From positions 1 through 64,000 of the forward strand of contig NZ_BCQQ01000023.1 in assembly GCF_001552155.1 (NCBI RefSeq): 64,000 nucleotides of DNA, given 5' to 3'. The stretch comes from Actinomadura formosensis NBRC 14204. GTDB lineage: Bacteria; Actinomycetota; Actinomycetes; Streptosporangiales; Streptosporangiaceae. Positions 25,155 through 34,468 of the stretch are shown in pieces. Position numbers and translations under genes: made by a program. The number at the start of each line of letters is the position of its first letter. Position 1 is the stretch's first letter. Below the pieces are notes generated by a model. The model searched no databases and was not told the origin of the DNA. It saw nothing but the letters and a program-made list of their open reading frames with translations.

Positions 25155-25171
25155 GGGTCTACGACAGACCC
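25155..25171 (-). promoter_or_regulatory. Hairpin in the rpoB leader
   Basis: A six-base-pair stem GGGTCT/AGACCC with a five-base loop lies in the transcribed leader of rpoB. On the sense strand it is followed by an A-run rather than a U-run, so it is not a terminator. It might affect mRNA stability or processing; function unknown. Confidence 0.35.
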
Positions 25172-25221
25172 CTGCAGGGGTGCTCTCACACGCGGATAGT
25201 CAGAGGGCAGCGCAAAGGGGC

Positions 25222-25250
25222 AGTGTAGCCGACCGGTACACCGCTCGCAA
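25222..25250 (-). promoter_or_regulatory. rpoBC promoter (sigma-70-like)
   Basis: Reading toward rpoB, -35 TTGCGA (25245-25250) and -10 TACACT (25222-25227) are separated by exactly 17 bp. Transcription would start near 25215, giving a leader of about 140 nt before the TTG start. The 25077-25474 gap between the Mce operon and rpoB otherwise contains no gene. Confidence 0.65.
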
Positions 25251-25474
25251 CTCTAGCGCCGCAGTATGCATCACGTTGCCATGGAGCAACGCCCCTCAGC
25301 GCCTCTCAGTCAAGAGCGGACTTGGACTTTTCGGGCCCTGACCTGCAGTGAGGAAGACCATAGTTTAGAGGACGCAGACCCCGGTGTTCGCCGGCGTCGC
25401 CCGTGGTGAAGGCCACCTTCCGGCCGAGTGGGCGCCGGGGTCGCGGGGGTCGTTCGCCGGCCGGGCGGGCGGGG

Positions 25475-26515
25475 TCAGGAGATGACGGTCAGTTCGGACG
25501 CCAGCCATCTGCCGTCCTTCTTCTCCATCGTCATCTTGATGCGGAGCGGCTCGGGGAGGCGCTGCCGCTCGTCGTTCTTGGTGGCGGACGAGCGGTTGGC
25601 GTAGACGAGGGTGACGACCTTGTCAGGTGCCGCGCTCACGACACCGACCTTCATCACGGTCGTGTTGGAGACGGCCTGCTGCTGGACGGCGACGGTCCTG
25701 AGTTCCTGGGCGAGCTTGTCGTACTGGGTGCGGAGCTTGCCCGTCGTCGTGGCGGACGCGGCCTTCAGGTCGGCGTCGAGCGTCTGGTAGTCGTACGACG
25801 AGAGCTTCTGGGCCGCGCGGGACGAGGCGAACGACGCCTCCTTGCTCGCCTGCTCGGTCGCCTTCTGCTCGCGGACCTTGAGGTACAGCACGGTGGTGCC
25901 GGCGCCGAGCGCGAGCACCAGGACGGCCAGGACCGCGATCACCGTCGAGAGACCGCCCATGCGGGCCCGGCGCGGCTCGTCGTCCTCGTCGTCTTCTTCC
26001 TCGTCGTCCTCGACCGGCTTCTTGAGGTTCAGGCGCCTGGTCTTCGTCGCCTTGGTCGTCGCCGGCTTCTCCTCCTCGCCGGCCTCGGCTTCGGACTCCG
26101 CCTCAACGGCGTCGTCGGCGTCGTCGTCAGCGTCGTCGTCGTCAGCGTCGTCACCGGCGGTGTCGGCGTCCTCGGGGGTTTCCGCGGCGGCAGAAACCGG
26201 CTCCGGAGCCTCTGAGTCGCCTTCTGGCGCGTCATCGTCCTTGGAAGCGACTTCGGATACCCCTTCGCCCTTTCGGGGCTTCTCTGGGGACGTGACGGTC
26301 TTTCCGGACTCCTCCGCCTCCACGGCGGCGGCCTCGTCCGCGGCTATCTGGGCCAGGCGGGCGGCCTCGCGGGCCTTGGCCGCGGCCTCCTCCGCCAGCC
26401 TCGCTGCCTCCTCGGCCTTCGCCACCTTGTCGGCCTTCACAGCCTTGTCCGGCTTGTTGTCTGCCTTGTCCGTCTTCTCGTCGGGCTTCTTCTTGCCCCG
26501 GCCAAGCATTGTCAC
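25475..26515 (-). CDS. Mce-associated membrane protein with long charged N-terminus
   Basis: A 346-residue protein, last gene of the Mce operon. The first 180 residues are very charged and low-complexity: Lys/Ala-rich, then runs of Asp/Glu. One transmembrane helix follows (about 190-212, GLSTVIAVLAVLVLALGAG), then an extracytoplasmic domain of about 130 residues resembling Mce-associated (Mam) proteins. The final WLASELTVIS parallels WLVSGLEVVP of the upstream paralogue. The start GTG 26515 overlaps the previous stop as GTGA; ATG 26509 is possible. Mam proteins are thought to stabilise or modulate Mce complexes. Confidence 0.78.
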   Translation of the reverse strand: MTMLGRGKKKPDEKTDKADNKPDKAVKADKVAKAEEAARLAEEAAAKAREAARLAQIAADEAAAVEAEESGKTVTSPEKPRKGEGVSEVASKDDDAPEGDSEAPEPVSAAAETPEDADTAGDDADDDDADDDADDAVEAESEAEAGEEEKPATTKATKTRRLNLKKPVEDDEEEDDEDDEPRRARMGGLSTVIAVLAVLVLALGAGTTVLYLKVREQKATEQASKEASFASSRAAQKLSSYDYQTLDADLKAASATTTGKLRTQYDKLAQELRTVAVQQQAVSNTTVMKVGVVSAAPDKVVTLVYANRSSATKNDERQRLPEPLRIKMTMEKKDGRWLASELTVIS

Positions 26516-27000
26516 GGGACGACCTCCAGTCCGGACACGAGCCAGCGGCCGTCGACCCGCGTGAGGTCCATCTGGTAGCGGTAGCCCTGCGGCGTACCGT
26601 TCTTCACCTTGTCGTTGGTGACGGTCCCGTTGAGGGAGACCATCACCTCGGCGGAGTCACCGTCGATCGAGACCAGGGCGGCGTCGACGTCGCTGACGGT
26701 CGACTTGGCCTTGGCCTTGGTCACCTGCTGCATGAAGGCGCTCGACTGGCTCGCCAGCTTGTTCTTCAGGTCGCCGGTGGTGCCGGCCACGATGCGGTCG
26801 AGGTCGCGCTGCGCGGTGGCGGCGTCCAGCGACATGAGGTTGACGCCCATCTGCCGCGCCGCCTGAACCGCCTTCGCCCGCTGGTCGGCCTCGTCCTTGC
26901 CCCGGAGGGAGACGACGCCGAGCCAACCGGCCGCGATCGCGAGGCCGACCACGATGACGCCGAGCGTGATCGCGGTGACCAGGGGAAGACGGCCTCTCAT
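26512..27000 (-). CDS. Mce-associated membrane protein
   Basis: A 162-residue protein with one N-terminal transmembrane helix (TAITLGVIVVGLAIAAGWLG) and an outside domain that ends VDGRWLVSGLEVVP, the usual closing strand of Mam proteins. It follows mceF by 10 nt and overlaps the next gene by four bases (GTGA). Likely an accessory of the Mce transporter; no catalytic motif. Confidence 0.8.
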   Translation of the reverse strand: MRGRLPLVTAITLGVIVVGLAIAAGWLGVVSLRGKDEADQRAKAVQAARQMGVNLMSLDAATAQRDLDRIVAGTTGDLKNKLASQSSAFMQQVTKAKAKSTVSDVDAALVSIDGDSAEVMVSLNGTVTNDKVKNGTPQGYRYQMDLTRVDGRWLVSGLEVVP

Positions 27001-27010
27001 CGTGTCCGCC

Positions 27011-28465
27011 TCACTGGCTCAGGGGTCCGAGCAGGAGCCACTTCCACGAGGATTCCTCTCCCAACTGGCGTGTACCGGCGCTGCGCGGCATGACGTATCG
27101 CTTGCCGTCGGGCCCGTAGACGGCACCCGTCGTTGGATCGTATCCAGCGAATTCCACGGAATCCGCCGGATAGGACAGGATCAGCCGACCGTCCGTCAAC
27201 TGGCCGGTCGGGGCCGCCGCCTTGGTCTTGGCGTCGCCCTTGCCCTTGGCCTCGGACGTCTTGCCGTCGTCCTCGGTGCCGTAGGCGCCGCCTTCGGGGA
27301 AGCCCGCGCCAGCGGTGGCGCCCGCCGGGACCTGCGGGTACGGCGCGATGGCGTCGCGCGGGAAGTTGCGGGCGCCGCGCACGGCGGTGGGGGCGTTGTG
27401 CGGGGCCTTGCAGCCGGCGTCCAGGGCCGGCTTCTTCGAGGACGTGTCCTGCGGCCAGCGGTGCTTGACCTTCTCGTAGCCCTTGGTGCAGGCGGGCGGT
27501 GCGTCGATGTTGAGCGCGAGACCCAGGTGCTGGGTGCCGTCGCCGGGCGTGACGGTGAACGCGCCGCCGACCGTCAGCGGGTACAGGATGAACAGCGTCC
27601 GCAGGCCCGCCTTACGGGACGTGATGACCTGGCCGGTCGTGGTGAGGTTCGCCAGCAGGACGGGCAGCGTCGGCGCGAGCTGGTTGATGGCCTTGTGCGT
27701 CTCGTCCACGGCGCCCGGCACGGCGTCGATGGTCTTGCGCAGGGCCGGGTCGTCGTTGCGCAGGGACGTGGTGAGCTCGTTCAGGTTGCGGGCGAAACCG
27801 CGGATGTTGGCGGCCTGCCCGCGCTGGGTGTCCAGGACGGTGACGCTGTTGTTCAGCAGCCGCTCGGTGTCGGGGTATGCCTCGTCGGCGGTCTTCAGCA
27901 GCCGGTCGGTGTCGTCCAGGATCGACTGGAGGTCCTCGGCGGAGCCGGAGAACGCCTTGTCCAGCTCGTCCACGATGATGCCGAGGTCCCTGGTGTCGAC
28001 CGATCCGACGAGCGCGTCGACGTTGCGCAGCAGCTCGGCGGTGGACACCGGCAGCGTGGTGCGGCCCCTGGGGATCGTGTAGGGGTCGCCCTCGTCGAGA
28101 TAGGGGCCGTTCTTCTTGGCGGGCTCCAGATCGATGTACTGCTCGCCGACCGCGGACCGGTTCGCCACGACGGCCTTGGTGCCGTCCCGGGGGATCCGCT
28201 TGCCGCGTTCGAGCAGCAGCTTGACCCGGATGCCGTCCTTGGTCAGCTCGATCGGCCCGACCCGTCCGACCGGGACGCCCCGGTAGGTGACCTCGGCGCC
28301 CGTGAAAACGCCGCCGGAGTCGGTGAGGTCGACGTAGGCGATGTACTGCTTGCCGAGCAGGTCGCGGCCCAGCCCGATGTAGTTCACCGAGACGATCGCC
28401 ACGCCGACGACCGTGATGACGGCGAACGCGATCAGCTGGACGATGACGCCGCGCTTGAGGATCAC
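27011..28465 (-). CDS. mceF: Mce family protein, sixth in operon (MceF type)
   Basis: A 484-residue substrate-binding Mce protein. An N-terminal membrane helix (QLIAFAVITVVGVAIVSV) is followed by the MCE/MlaD domain (about 38-115, with VTYRGVPVGRVGPIEL), a long helical region, and a low-complexity C-terminal extension rich in Gly, Ala and Lys. Start GTG 28465 overlaps the mceE stop (GTGA). In characterised systems the six Mce proteins form a hetero-oligomeric channel that carries lipids from the outer envelope to the YrbE permease. Confidence 0.9.
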   Translation of the reverse strand: MILKRGVIVQLIAFAVITVVGVAIVSVNYIGLGRDLLGKQYIAYVDLTDSGGVFTGAEVTYRGVPVGRVGPIELTKDGIRVKLLLERGKRIPRDGTKAVVANRSAVGEQYIDLEPAKKNGPYLDEGDPYTIPRGRTTLPVSTAELLRNVDALVGSVDTRDLGIIVDELDKAFSGSAEDLQSILDDTDRLLKTADEAYPDTERLLNNSVTVLDTQRGQAANIRGFARNLNELTTSLRNDDPALRKTIDAVPGAVDETHKAINQLAPTLPVLLANLTTTGQVITSRKAGLRTLFILYPLTVGGAFTVTPGDGTQHLGLALNIDAPPACTKGYEKVKHRWPQDTSSKKPALDAGCKAPHNAPTAVRGARNFPRDAIAPYPQVPAGATAGAGFPEGGAYGTEDDGKTSEAKGKGDAKTKAAAPTGQLTDGRLILSYPADSVEFAGYDPTTGAVYGPDGKRYVMPRSAGTRQLGEESSWKWLLLGPLSQ

Positions 28466-29778
28466 GAGAGGCCCCCCGTCAGCAGGGTCCGCAGACCGCC
28501 GTCACCGGAGCCGGGGGCGAGCGCGCCCGTCCGTTCCGGGTTCGGGGTGCCGGACGTCGTCTTGGCCGGTGTGGGCGTGGAGCCGCCCGGCAGGCCCGGG
28601 ACGCCCTGTCCGGGGAGTCCGCCCGTGCCGCCCGGTGTCTGCGGCAGCACGCCCAGCGGCGAGTCGGGCAGCGTCACGTTCGGCACCTGCAGCATGCCGC
28701 GCATCTGCCTGCCGCTGCCGAGCATCCCCTCCAGGTCGGTGCCGCCGAGCAGGTTGCGGGCGATGGACTCGAAGTCCAGGTCGACGGTCAGCCGCACGTT
28801 GCCGTAGTCGCCCTCGATGACGTTCTCGAACGTCGCCGGGAACGGGAAGGTGATCAGGCTCTCCAGCGACTTCGGCAGGTCGGAGCCCGCCCTGTTGAGG
28901 TTCCGCAGGATCTTGTCGAGGTCCTGCAGGTTCGCCAGCATGTCGGCCTTGGAGCGGTCGATCACGTAGGTGGTGGTGCGGCTGAGCTTGTCGAGCGCGA
29001 CCAGCATCTTGGTCAGGTCGGCGCGGTTGCGGTTGAGGACGGCGATCGCCGGGCCCGTCTCGTCGATCGTGTCCTGGATCGTCCTGCGCTCGTTCGCGAG
29101 CTTGCCGCTCAGCCGGTCGATGCTGTCGAGCGCGCGGGTGATCGCGGCCCGGTTGCGGTCCAGCGTGCCGGCGAAGGTGTTGACCCGCTCCAGCACCGAC
29201 CTGATCGTGGACTCGCGTCCGCCCATCGCGGCCTGCAGTTCGTGGCTGATCGTGGAGACCTGCTCCAGCCCGCCGCCGTTCAGCAGCAGCGACATCGCCG
29301 ACAGCACCTCTTCGATCTCGGTGCCGCGGGAGGTGCGGTTCAGCGGGATCAGGTCGCCGGAGCCGAGGCGCCCGATCGGGGCCTCGTTCCTCGGCGGTGC
29401 GAGCTGCACGAACTTCTCGCCGAGGAGGCTGGTCTGGCCGATCGCGGCGACGGCGTTGTCCGGGAGCTTGACGTCCCCGCGCACCTTCACGGTGACGAGG
29501 GCGTGCCAGCCGCCCTTCCCGGGGGCGCCGCCGGCGAGCTCGATGTCCTCGACCTTGCCCACCGACACGTCGTTGACCTTGACCGCGGACTGCGGGACGA
29601 GGTCCAGCACATTCGCGAACTCGATCTTCACGGTCCGCGGGTTCGAGCCGAGGTCGGGGCCGCCGGGCAGCGGCAGCGACTCCACGCCGTTGAACGAGCA
29701 GCCCGACAGGGCCGTCGCCGCGGCGACCGCGGCGGCGCCCAGCAGATGGGCGCGGCGGGCGAGCCGTGTCCTGCTCAT
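28462..29778 (-). CDS. mceE: Mce family lipoprotein (MceE type)
   Basis: A 438-residue Mce protein and the lipoprotein member of the set: the signal sequence ends in the lipobox LSGC (ATALSGCSFNG), so Cys would be lipidated. The MCE domain follows at about residues 43-120 (VKVNDVSVGKVEDIEL), then helical repeats, and a Pro/Gly/Thr-rich tail. ATG 29778 overlaps the mceD stop as ATGA. The fifth position and lipobox match MceE/LprK in mycobacterial operons. Confidence 0.92.
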   Translation of the reverse strand: MSRTRLARRAHLLGAAAVAAATALSGCSFNGVESLPLPGGPDLGSNPRTVKIEFANVLDLVPQSAVKVNDVSVGKVEDIELAGGAPGKGGWHALVTVKVRGDVKLPDNAVAAIGQTSLLGEKFVQLAPPRNEAPIGRLGSGDLIPLNRTSRGTEIEEVLSAMSLLLNGGGLEQVSTISHELQAAMGGRESTIRSVLERVNTFAGTLDRNRAAITRALDSIDRLSGKLANERRTIQDTIDETGPAIAVLNRNRADLTKMLVALDKLSRTTTYVIDRSKADMLANLQDLDKILRNLNRAGSDLPKSLESLITFPFPATFENVIEGDYGNVRLTVDLDFESIARNLLGGTDLEGMLGSGRQMRGMLQVPNVTLPDSPLGVLPQTPGGTGGLPGQGVPGLPGGSTPTPAKTTSGTPNPERTGALAPGSGDGGLRTLLTGGLS

Positions 29779-31079
29779 CGGCCACCTCCGGGCAGCAGCG
29801 CGCTGAGGTCCCCGGGCCCGCCGCGCGCCCCGGCCGTCGCGGTCTTGGCCGGCGTCGTGCCCGTCTTGCCGGTCTTGCCTGGCTTGCCGGACCCGCCCCG
29901 CGGGCCGTAGGCGTCCGGCGGGATCGGCACCGGGTCGTAGTGCGTGGTCAGCGCGGTGATCCAGGACAGGTCCAGGCTGAAGCCCGTCAGCGCCTTGCCG
30001 ATGCCGTTGTACGGCCGGACGAAGTCGAGGCATTCCTTGGCGGGCGTGCCGACCGAGTACGCCAGCGAGCAGATCCAGTCGGCCAGGTCGTGGAACTGGC
30101 GGAAGTTGTCGCGGGTGTGGATGGTGCCGCTGATCGGGTCGTACGCGCGGGCCAGGTTGTTCACCGCGAGCGGTCCCGCGGTGAGGATCTCGGCGAGCGC
30201 GTCCTTCTCCTTCACCAGCACGCCGGTGATCTGGGCGAGCTGCCGGACGTTCGCGGCCAGTTCACCGCGGTTGTCCTTGACGAAGCGCTGCACGTTCCGC
30301 AGCGTCGGCGCGAGCGTGTTGAGGGCCGCGCTGAGCTCCTCCTTCTCCCCCGCCAGCTGCGCCGACACCCCGTTGAGGTGCCCGGTGAACGACTTGATCT
30401 GCTGGTCGTTCGCCTTCATCGCGTCGGTGATGATCCGCAGGTTCCGGATCGTGGCGGCGACGTCGCCGCGGTCGGTGCTGAGCGTGCTGAGCGCCTTGGA
30501 GGCGTCCGCGATCGTCTGCCGGATGTCCTCGCCCTGCCCGTCCAGGTTCGCGGCGCCGACCCGCAGCAGCCGCGACAGCGATCCGGTGCCGTCCTCGCCG
30601 GGCGCGTTGGCGCCCTGCGGGCCGAGCGCCTTGGAGAGGTCGTTGAGGCTGCCGCCGACCTCGTCGACCTCGACCGGGACGGCGGTGCGGCTGGTCGTCA
30701 GCGTCGCCCCGTCCGCGAGGACGGCGCCGCTCCGGTAGACGGGGGTCAGCTGGATGTAGCGGTCGGCGACGAGCGTCTGGTTGATGATGACGGCCTGCGC
30801 GTCGGCGGGCACCTTGTACTTGGCGTCGTACCTCATCTCGACCTTGACCGCGTCGCCGACGGGTTCGACGCTCGTGACCTCCCCGACCGGGATGCCGAGG
30901 ATGCGGACGTCGGCGCCCTTGTAGAGGCCGACGGTCTTGGTGAAGTACACCGTCAGGCGGCGCTGCTTCGGCTCCTGGAGCACGAGCAGGAGCACGGCCA
31001 CCAGCACTGCGACGGCGAGGACCGCGCCGCCGAGGCGAAGGATGGTTGCGGAGTTGCGCACTGTGACCTGCCTGCTCAC
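29775..31079 (-). CDS. mceD: Mce family protein (MceD type)
   Basis: A 434-residue Mce protein. The N-terminal helix is LGGAVLAVAVLVAVLLLVL, and the MCE domain contains VRILGIPVGEVTSVEP. A long coiled helical segment follows, with a Lys/Thr/Gly-rich C-terminus. GTG 31079 is chosen because it forms a GTGA overlap with the mceC stop; the frame is open far upstream but there it is antisense-like filler over mceC. Same role as its neighbours in the lipid-uptake complex. Confidence 0.9.
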   Translation of the reverse strand: MSRQVTVRNSATILRLGGAVLAVAVLVAVLLLVLQEPKQRRLTVYFTKTVGLYKGADVRILGIPVGEVTSVEPVGDAVKVEMRYDAKYKVPADAQAVIINQTLVADRYIQLTPVYRSGAVLADGATLTTSRTAVPVEVDEVGGSLNDLSKALGPQGANAPGEDGTGSLSRLLRVGAANLDGQGEDIRQTIADASKALSTLSTDRGDVAATIRNLRIITDAMKANDQQIKSFTGHLNGVSAQLAGEKEELSAALNTLAPTLRNVQRFVKDNRGELAANVRQLAQITGVLVKEKDALAEILTAGPLAVNNLARAYDPISGTIHTRDNFRQFHDLADWICSLAYSVGTPAKECLDFVRPYNGIGKALTGFSLDLSWITALTTHYDPVPIPPDAYGPRGGSGKPGKTGKTGTTPAKTATAGARGGPGDLSALLPGGGR

Positions 31080-32125
31080 GGGAGGAACGGCAACGGGTTG
31101 TCGCTCTGGTTGCCGGTCTGGTTGCCGCTCTGCTTCTGCTTCGTCCCGCCGTTCTTCGGGGCGTCCTGGATCGAGGCGGGGATCGGGACCAGGTTCTGGA
31201 TCCAGGAGTCGAACCAGCGCCCGGTGCCGGTGACGTCCGAGAACTGCCGTGCGAACGGCGCGAACAGCTGCAGGATCCGGTCCAGGTTGTTCTGGTTCTT
31301 CAGCAGGATCCGGTTGACCTTCGCCAGGTTGTCCAGCATCGGCCGCAGCTGCTTGTCGTTCTCGCTGATCAGCGCGTTCACCTGCTGGGACAGGGTGACC
31401 GTGTTGATCAGCAGCTGGTGGATGACCGCGCGGCGCGCCTGCACCGCGCGCAGCACCTCGTCGCCGTCCCGGACGAGCCTGGCGAAGTCCTGGTTGCGGT
31501 CGGCGAGCAGTTGCGAGACGTCCTTGGCCTTGCCCGCCAGCTCGTGCAGCTCCTCGTCCCGGGACGCGACCGTGTTCGACAGCCGCCGCAGGCCCTCCAG
31601 CGACGCCCGGACCTCCTCCGGCGAGTTCTTGAACGTCTCCGACAGGACGTCGAACGACTTCGCGACCTGCTGGACGTCGATCGCACCGACCCGCTGGCTC
31701 AGCTCGCTGATCGCCGGAACGACCTCGAACGGCACGTGCGTCCGCTCGATCGGGATGTTGCGGCCGAGCCTGCCCCTGCCGCGCGGGGTCAGCTCCAGGT
31801 AGTGCGCGCCCAGAATCGTCTTGATCTTGATGCCGGCCTCGGTGCGCTCGCCCAGCCGCACCCCGTCGTCCACCCGGAAGGTGACCTTGACGTGGTCGCC
31901 GTCCAGGTCCAGGCCGGTGACCTTGCCGACCTTGACGCCCGCGATGCGGACCTCCTCGTCGGGCTTGAGCCCGGCCGCCTCCTTGAACGAGGCGGTGTGG
32001 GTCCGGCCGCCGGAGACGAGCGGGATGTTCTCCAGATTCATCGCCAGCGCCACCAGCAGCGCGATGATCGCGAACGCGGAGAGCCCGATGGGGACCGGGT
32101 TGCGTTGCCGGAACGGGACCCTCAT
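31076..32125 (-). CDS. mceC: Mce family protein (MceC type)
   Basis: A 349-residue Mce protein: N-terminal membrane helix (IGLSAFAIIALLVALAMNL), MCE domain with VRIAGVKVGKVTGLDL, and a helical region with regular heptads. The tail is Gln/Asn-rich, which is unusual in this GC-rich genome. It starts at the base after the mceB stop, so expression is coupled. Confidence 0.9.
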   Translation of the reverse strand: MRVPFRQRNPVPIGLSAFAIIALLVALAMNLENIPLVSGGRTHTASFKEAAGLKPDEEVRIAGVKVGKVTGLDLDGDHVKVTFRVDDGVRLGERTEAGIKIKTILGAHYLELTPRGRGRLGRNIPIERTHVPFEVVPAISELSQRVGAIDVQQVAKSFDVLSETFKNSPEEVRASLEGLRRLSNTVASRDEELHELAGKAKDVSQLLADRNQDFARLVRDGDEVLRAVQARRAVIHQLLINTVTLSQQVNALISENDKQLRPMLDNLAKVNRILLKNQNNLDRILQLFAPFARQFSDVTGTGRWFDSWIQNLVPIPASIQDAPKNGGTKQKQSGNQTGNQSDNPLPFLP

Positions 32126-33157
32126 CTACTTGCACCTCGCGTTCTCGTTCACGATCGCCGGTGTCTGGTAGACCGGTCCGCCCGGCAGCCGCACCCGCGC
32201 GTCGAGACCGCAGATGTACATGTTGAACCAGGACCCGTAGGACGAGATGTTGACGAGCTTCTGCAGCCGCTCCGGGCTCCGCTTGAGGCCCTTGTCGAGG
32301 TCGCCTCCGCTGGCGTTGAACGTCGCGGTCAGCTTGCGCAGCCCCGCGATGTCGTTGCGGATGCCCGGACGGGCGTCCGACAGCAGGTCCCGCGTCGTGC
32401 CGGTCAGCTCGTTGATCGCCGCGACCGAGTCGAAGATCGCCTTGCGGTCGCCGGAGACCCCGCCGACGAACCCGCGCAGATCCGTGATCAGCCGGTTGAC
32501 CTCCGTGTGCCGCTCGTCGATGGTGCCGAGCACGGTGTTCAGGTTGTCGATCACCTGGCCGATGACCCGGTCCCGGTCGGCGAGCGTGTTGGTCAGCGAC
32601 GCCACGTGCGCGAGCAGGCTGTTGATCGTGCCGCCCTCGCCCTGCAGCACCTGGACGATCTGCATCGCGAGCGTGTTGACGTCCTTCGGCTCCAGCGCGC
32701 GGAACAGCGGCCGGAAACCGTTGAACAGGGTCGTCAGGTCCAGTGCCGGCCTGGTCTGGGAGATCGGGATCGTCCCGCCCGGCTTCAGGTAGTCGTTGGC
32801 CTGCCCGGCGCCGTCGGTCAGCGCGAGATACCGCTGGCCCATCAGGTTGCGGTAGCGGATCTGCGCCTGCGTGGACGACGGCAGGCCCACCTTGAGCGGG
32901 CCGTCCCGCTCGACGCGGAACGTCACCTCGGCCTGGCTGCCCCGGTACAGCCGGATCTTCTCGATCTGCCCGACCCGGACGCCCGCGACCCGGACGTCGT
33001 CGTTCTCCAGCAGCCCGGTCACGTCCGAGAAGATCGCCTTGTAGCCGCGGGTCTCCCGGAACCGCACGTTGGCGATCGTCATCGCCAGCACGCCGGTGGC
33101 CACCGAGGTGATGACCACGAAGATGCCCAGCCTGATCGCCGCGCTCGTCGTCCTCAC
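32126..33157 (-). CDS. mceB: Mce family protein (MceB type)
   Basis: A 343-residue Mce protein: N-terminal helix (LGIFVVITSVATGVLAMTI), MCE domain with VRVAGVRVGQIEKIRL, then the long helical region and a conserved C-terminal part with two cysteines (MYICGLDARV and ENARCK). Start GTG 33157 overlaps the mceA stop by four bases (GTGA). Confidence 0.9.
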   Translation of the reverse strand: MRTTSAAIRLGIFVVITSVATGVLAMTIANVRFRETRGYKAIFSDVTGLLENDDVRVAGVRVGQIEKIRLYRGSQAEVTFRVERDGPLKVGLPSSTQAQIRYRNLMGQRYLALTDGAGQANDYLKPGGTIPISQTRPALDLTTLFNGFRPLFRALEPKDVNTLAMQIVQVLQGEGGTINSLLAHVASLTNTLADRDRVIGQVIDNLNTVLGTIDERHTEVNRLITDLRGFVGGVSGDRKAIFDSVAAINELTGTTRDLLSDARPGIRNDIAGLRKLTATFNASGGDLDKGLKRSPERLQKLVNISSYGSWFNMYICGLDARVRLPGGPVYQTPAIVNENARCK

Positions 33158-34461
33158 TTGATCGTCACCACCGATCCGTCCCGCAGCAGCGGACCGAACA
33201 TCAGCGACGCCACGTCGGACACCTCATCGGCCGGGGTCCGCGTCGCCGGCCCGAGGACGCTGTTGAGCTGCTCCTTCGGGGACAGCGAGCCGGTGTCGAC
33301 GAAGACGTTCGACAGCGCCCGGCCCCGGTCGCCGCCCCCGCCGTTCGGGTCGTCCGGGTTCTTCCACCACAGGTCGTCCTGCGTGCCGTCCAGCGCCAGG
33401 TAGTCCGGGAACGGCTTCTTCGGGTTCGGCAGGCCGTAGCAGCGCGGGTTGCGCTGGTCCCTGGCCTCCGGCTTGTCCAGCGGGTACTTGTAGCCCGGCC
33501 GCGGCTTGACGATCTCGATCGTCAGGTTGAAGGTCTTCGACCCGTTCCCGCCGGCCACCCGCTCGGACTCCGGCTTCAGCTTCATCAGCCCGGCGAACAC
33601 GCACGGCAGCGACGGCGAGTACCGCGCCACCAGGCTCGCCACGTCCCGGTTCGCGATGTTCACGCCGATGATCTTCGGCCCGTTGTGCCGCATGAACGTG
33701 TCGCCGTCCTGCGCCAGCGCGGTCGTCGCCGGGATCAACTGCTCGATCGTCGCCTTCTTGTCGGTGATCGTCCGGCTGGTCACATTGAGGTTGCGCAGCG
33801 TCTGCAGCAGGTCCGGCGCCGCCGCGTAGTAGATGTCGGACACGTCCGACAGGCTGTTCAGGTCGTGCACCAGCGTGCCGAGCTGCGGGTTGATCTTCTT
33901 CAGCAGCGCGTCCGCCTGCTCCAGGTTCCGGCCGATCTGGTCGCCGCGGCCCTGCAGCGCCGTCGCCAGCGCGTTCAGCGTCGCGTTCAGCTCCGCCGGC
34001 TTCACCGCCTGCAGCAGCGGCAGCAGGTCGTTCAGCACCTTGTCGACCTCGACGGCGGCCTGGGAGCGGTCCTGCGCGATCACCGCGCCCTCGCGCAGCC
34101 CGAGCGGGGCCGGCTGGTCGGGGATCCGCAGGTCCACGTACTTCTCGCCGAACAGCGTCTTCGGCAGCAGCCGCGCCTGCACGTTCCGCGGGATCAGCTT
34201 CGCCTTGCCCGGGTCGAGCGCCAGGTGCAGCGTCGCGCCGTCCCCCGTCGCGGCGGTGCCGCGCACCTCCCCGACGATCAGCCCGCGCACCTTCACGTCC
34301 GAGTGCGGCAGCAGTTGCAGCCCGGCCCGCTCGGTCTTCACCGTCACCTCGGTGACCGGTGTGAACGCCTTGTTGTACAGCGCCACGGTCAGCGCCAGCA
34401 GCAGCGCGATCACGATGATCATCGAGATGCCGAGCACCCGGTAGCGCACACGTTCGCTCAT
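33154..34461 (-). CDS. mceA: Mce family protein (MceA type)
   Basis: A 435-residue Mce protein: membrane helix (GISMIIVIALLLALTVALYN), MCE domain with VKVRGLIVGEVRGTAA, long helical segment, and a C-terminal region with cysteines in SLPCVFAG and NPRCYGLP. It starts with ATG seven nt after the yrbEB stop, the usual first position of the six mce genes. Confidence 0.9.
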   Translation of the reverse strand: MSERVRYRVLGISMIIVIALLLALTVALYNKAFTPVTEVTVKTERAGLQLLPHSDVKVRGLIVGEVRGTAATGDGATLHLALDPGKAKLIPRNVQARLLPKTLFGEKYVDLRIPDQPAPLGLREGAVIAQDRSQAAVEVDKVLNDLLPLLQAVKPAELNATLNALATALQGRGDQIGRNLEQADALLKKINPQLGTLVHDLNSLSDVSDIYYAAAPDLLQTLRNLNVTSRTITDKKATIEQLIPATTALAQDGDTFMRHNGPKIIGVNIANRDVASLVARYSPSLPCVFAGLMKLKPESERVAGGNGSKTFNLTIEIVKPRPGYKYPLDKPEARDQRNPRCYGLPNPKKPFPDYLALDGTQDDLWWKNPDDPNGGGGDRGRALSNVFVDTGSLSPKEQLNSVLGPATRTPADEVSDVASLMFGPLLRDGSVVTIK

Positions 34462-34468
34462 CGCCGCG

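Noticed and set aside
25155-25171. Terminator in the rpoB leader
   Set aside because: The stem is short and followed by an A-run on the sense strand; it would not stop transcription.
31080-32135. Upstream extension of mceD over mceC
   Set aside because: The frame is open but encodes only biased filler; the GTGA overlap at 31079 gives the proper N-terminal membrane helix.
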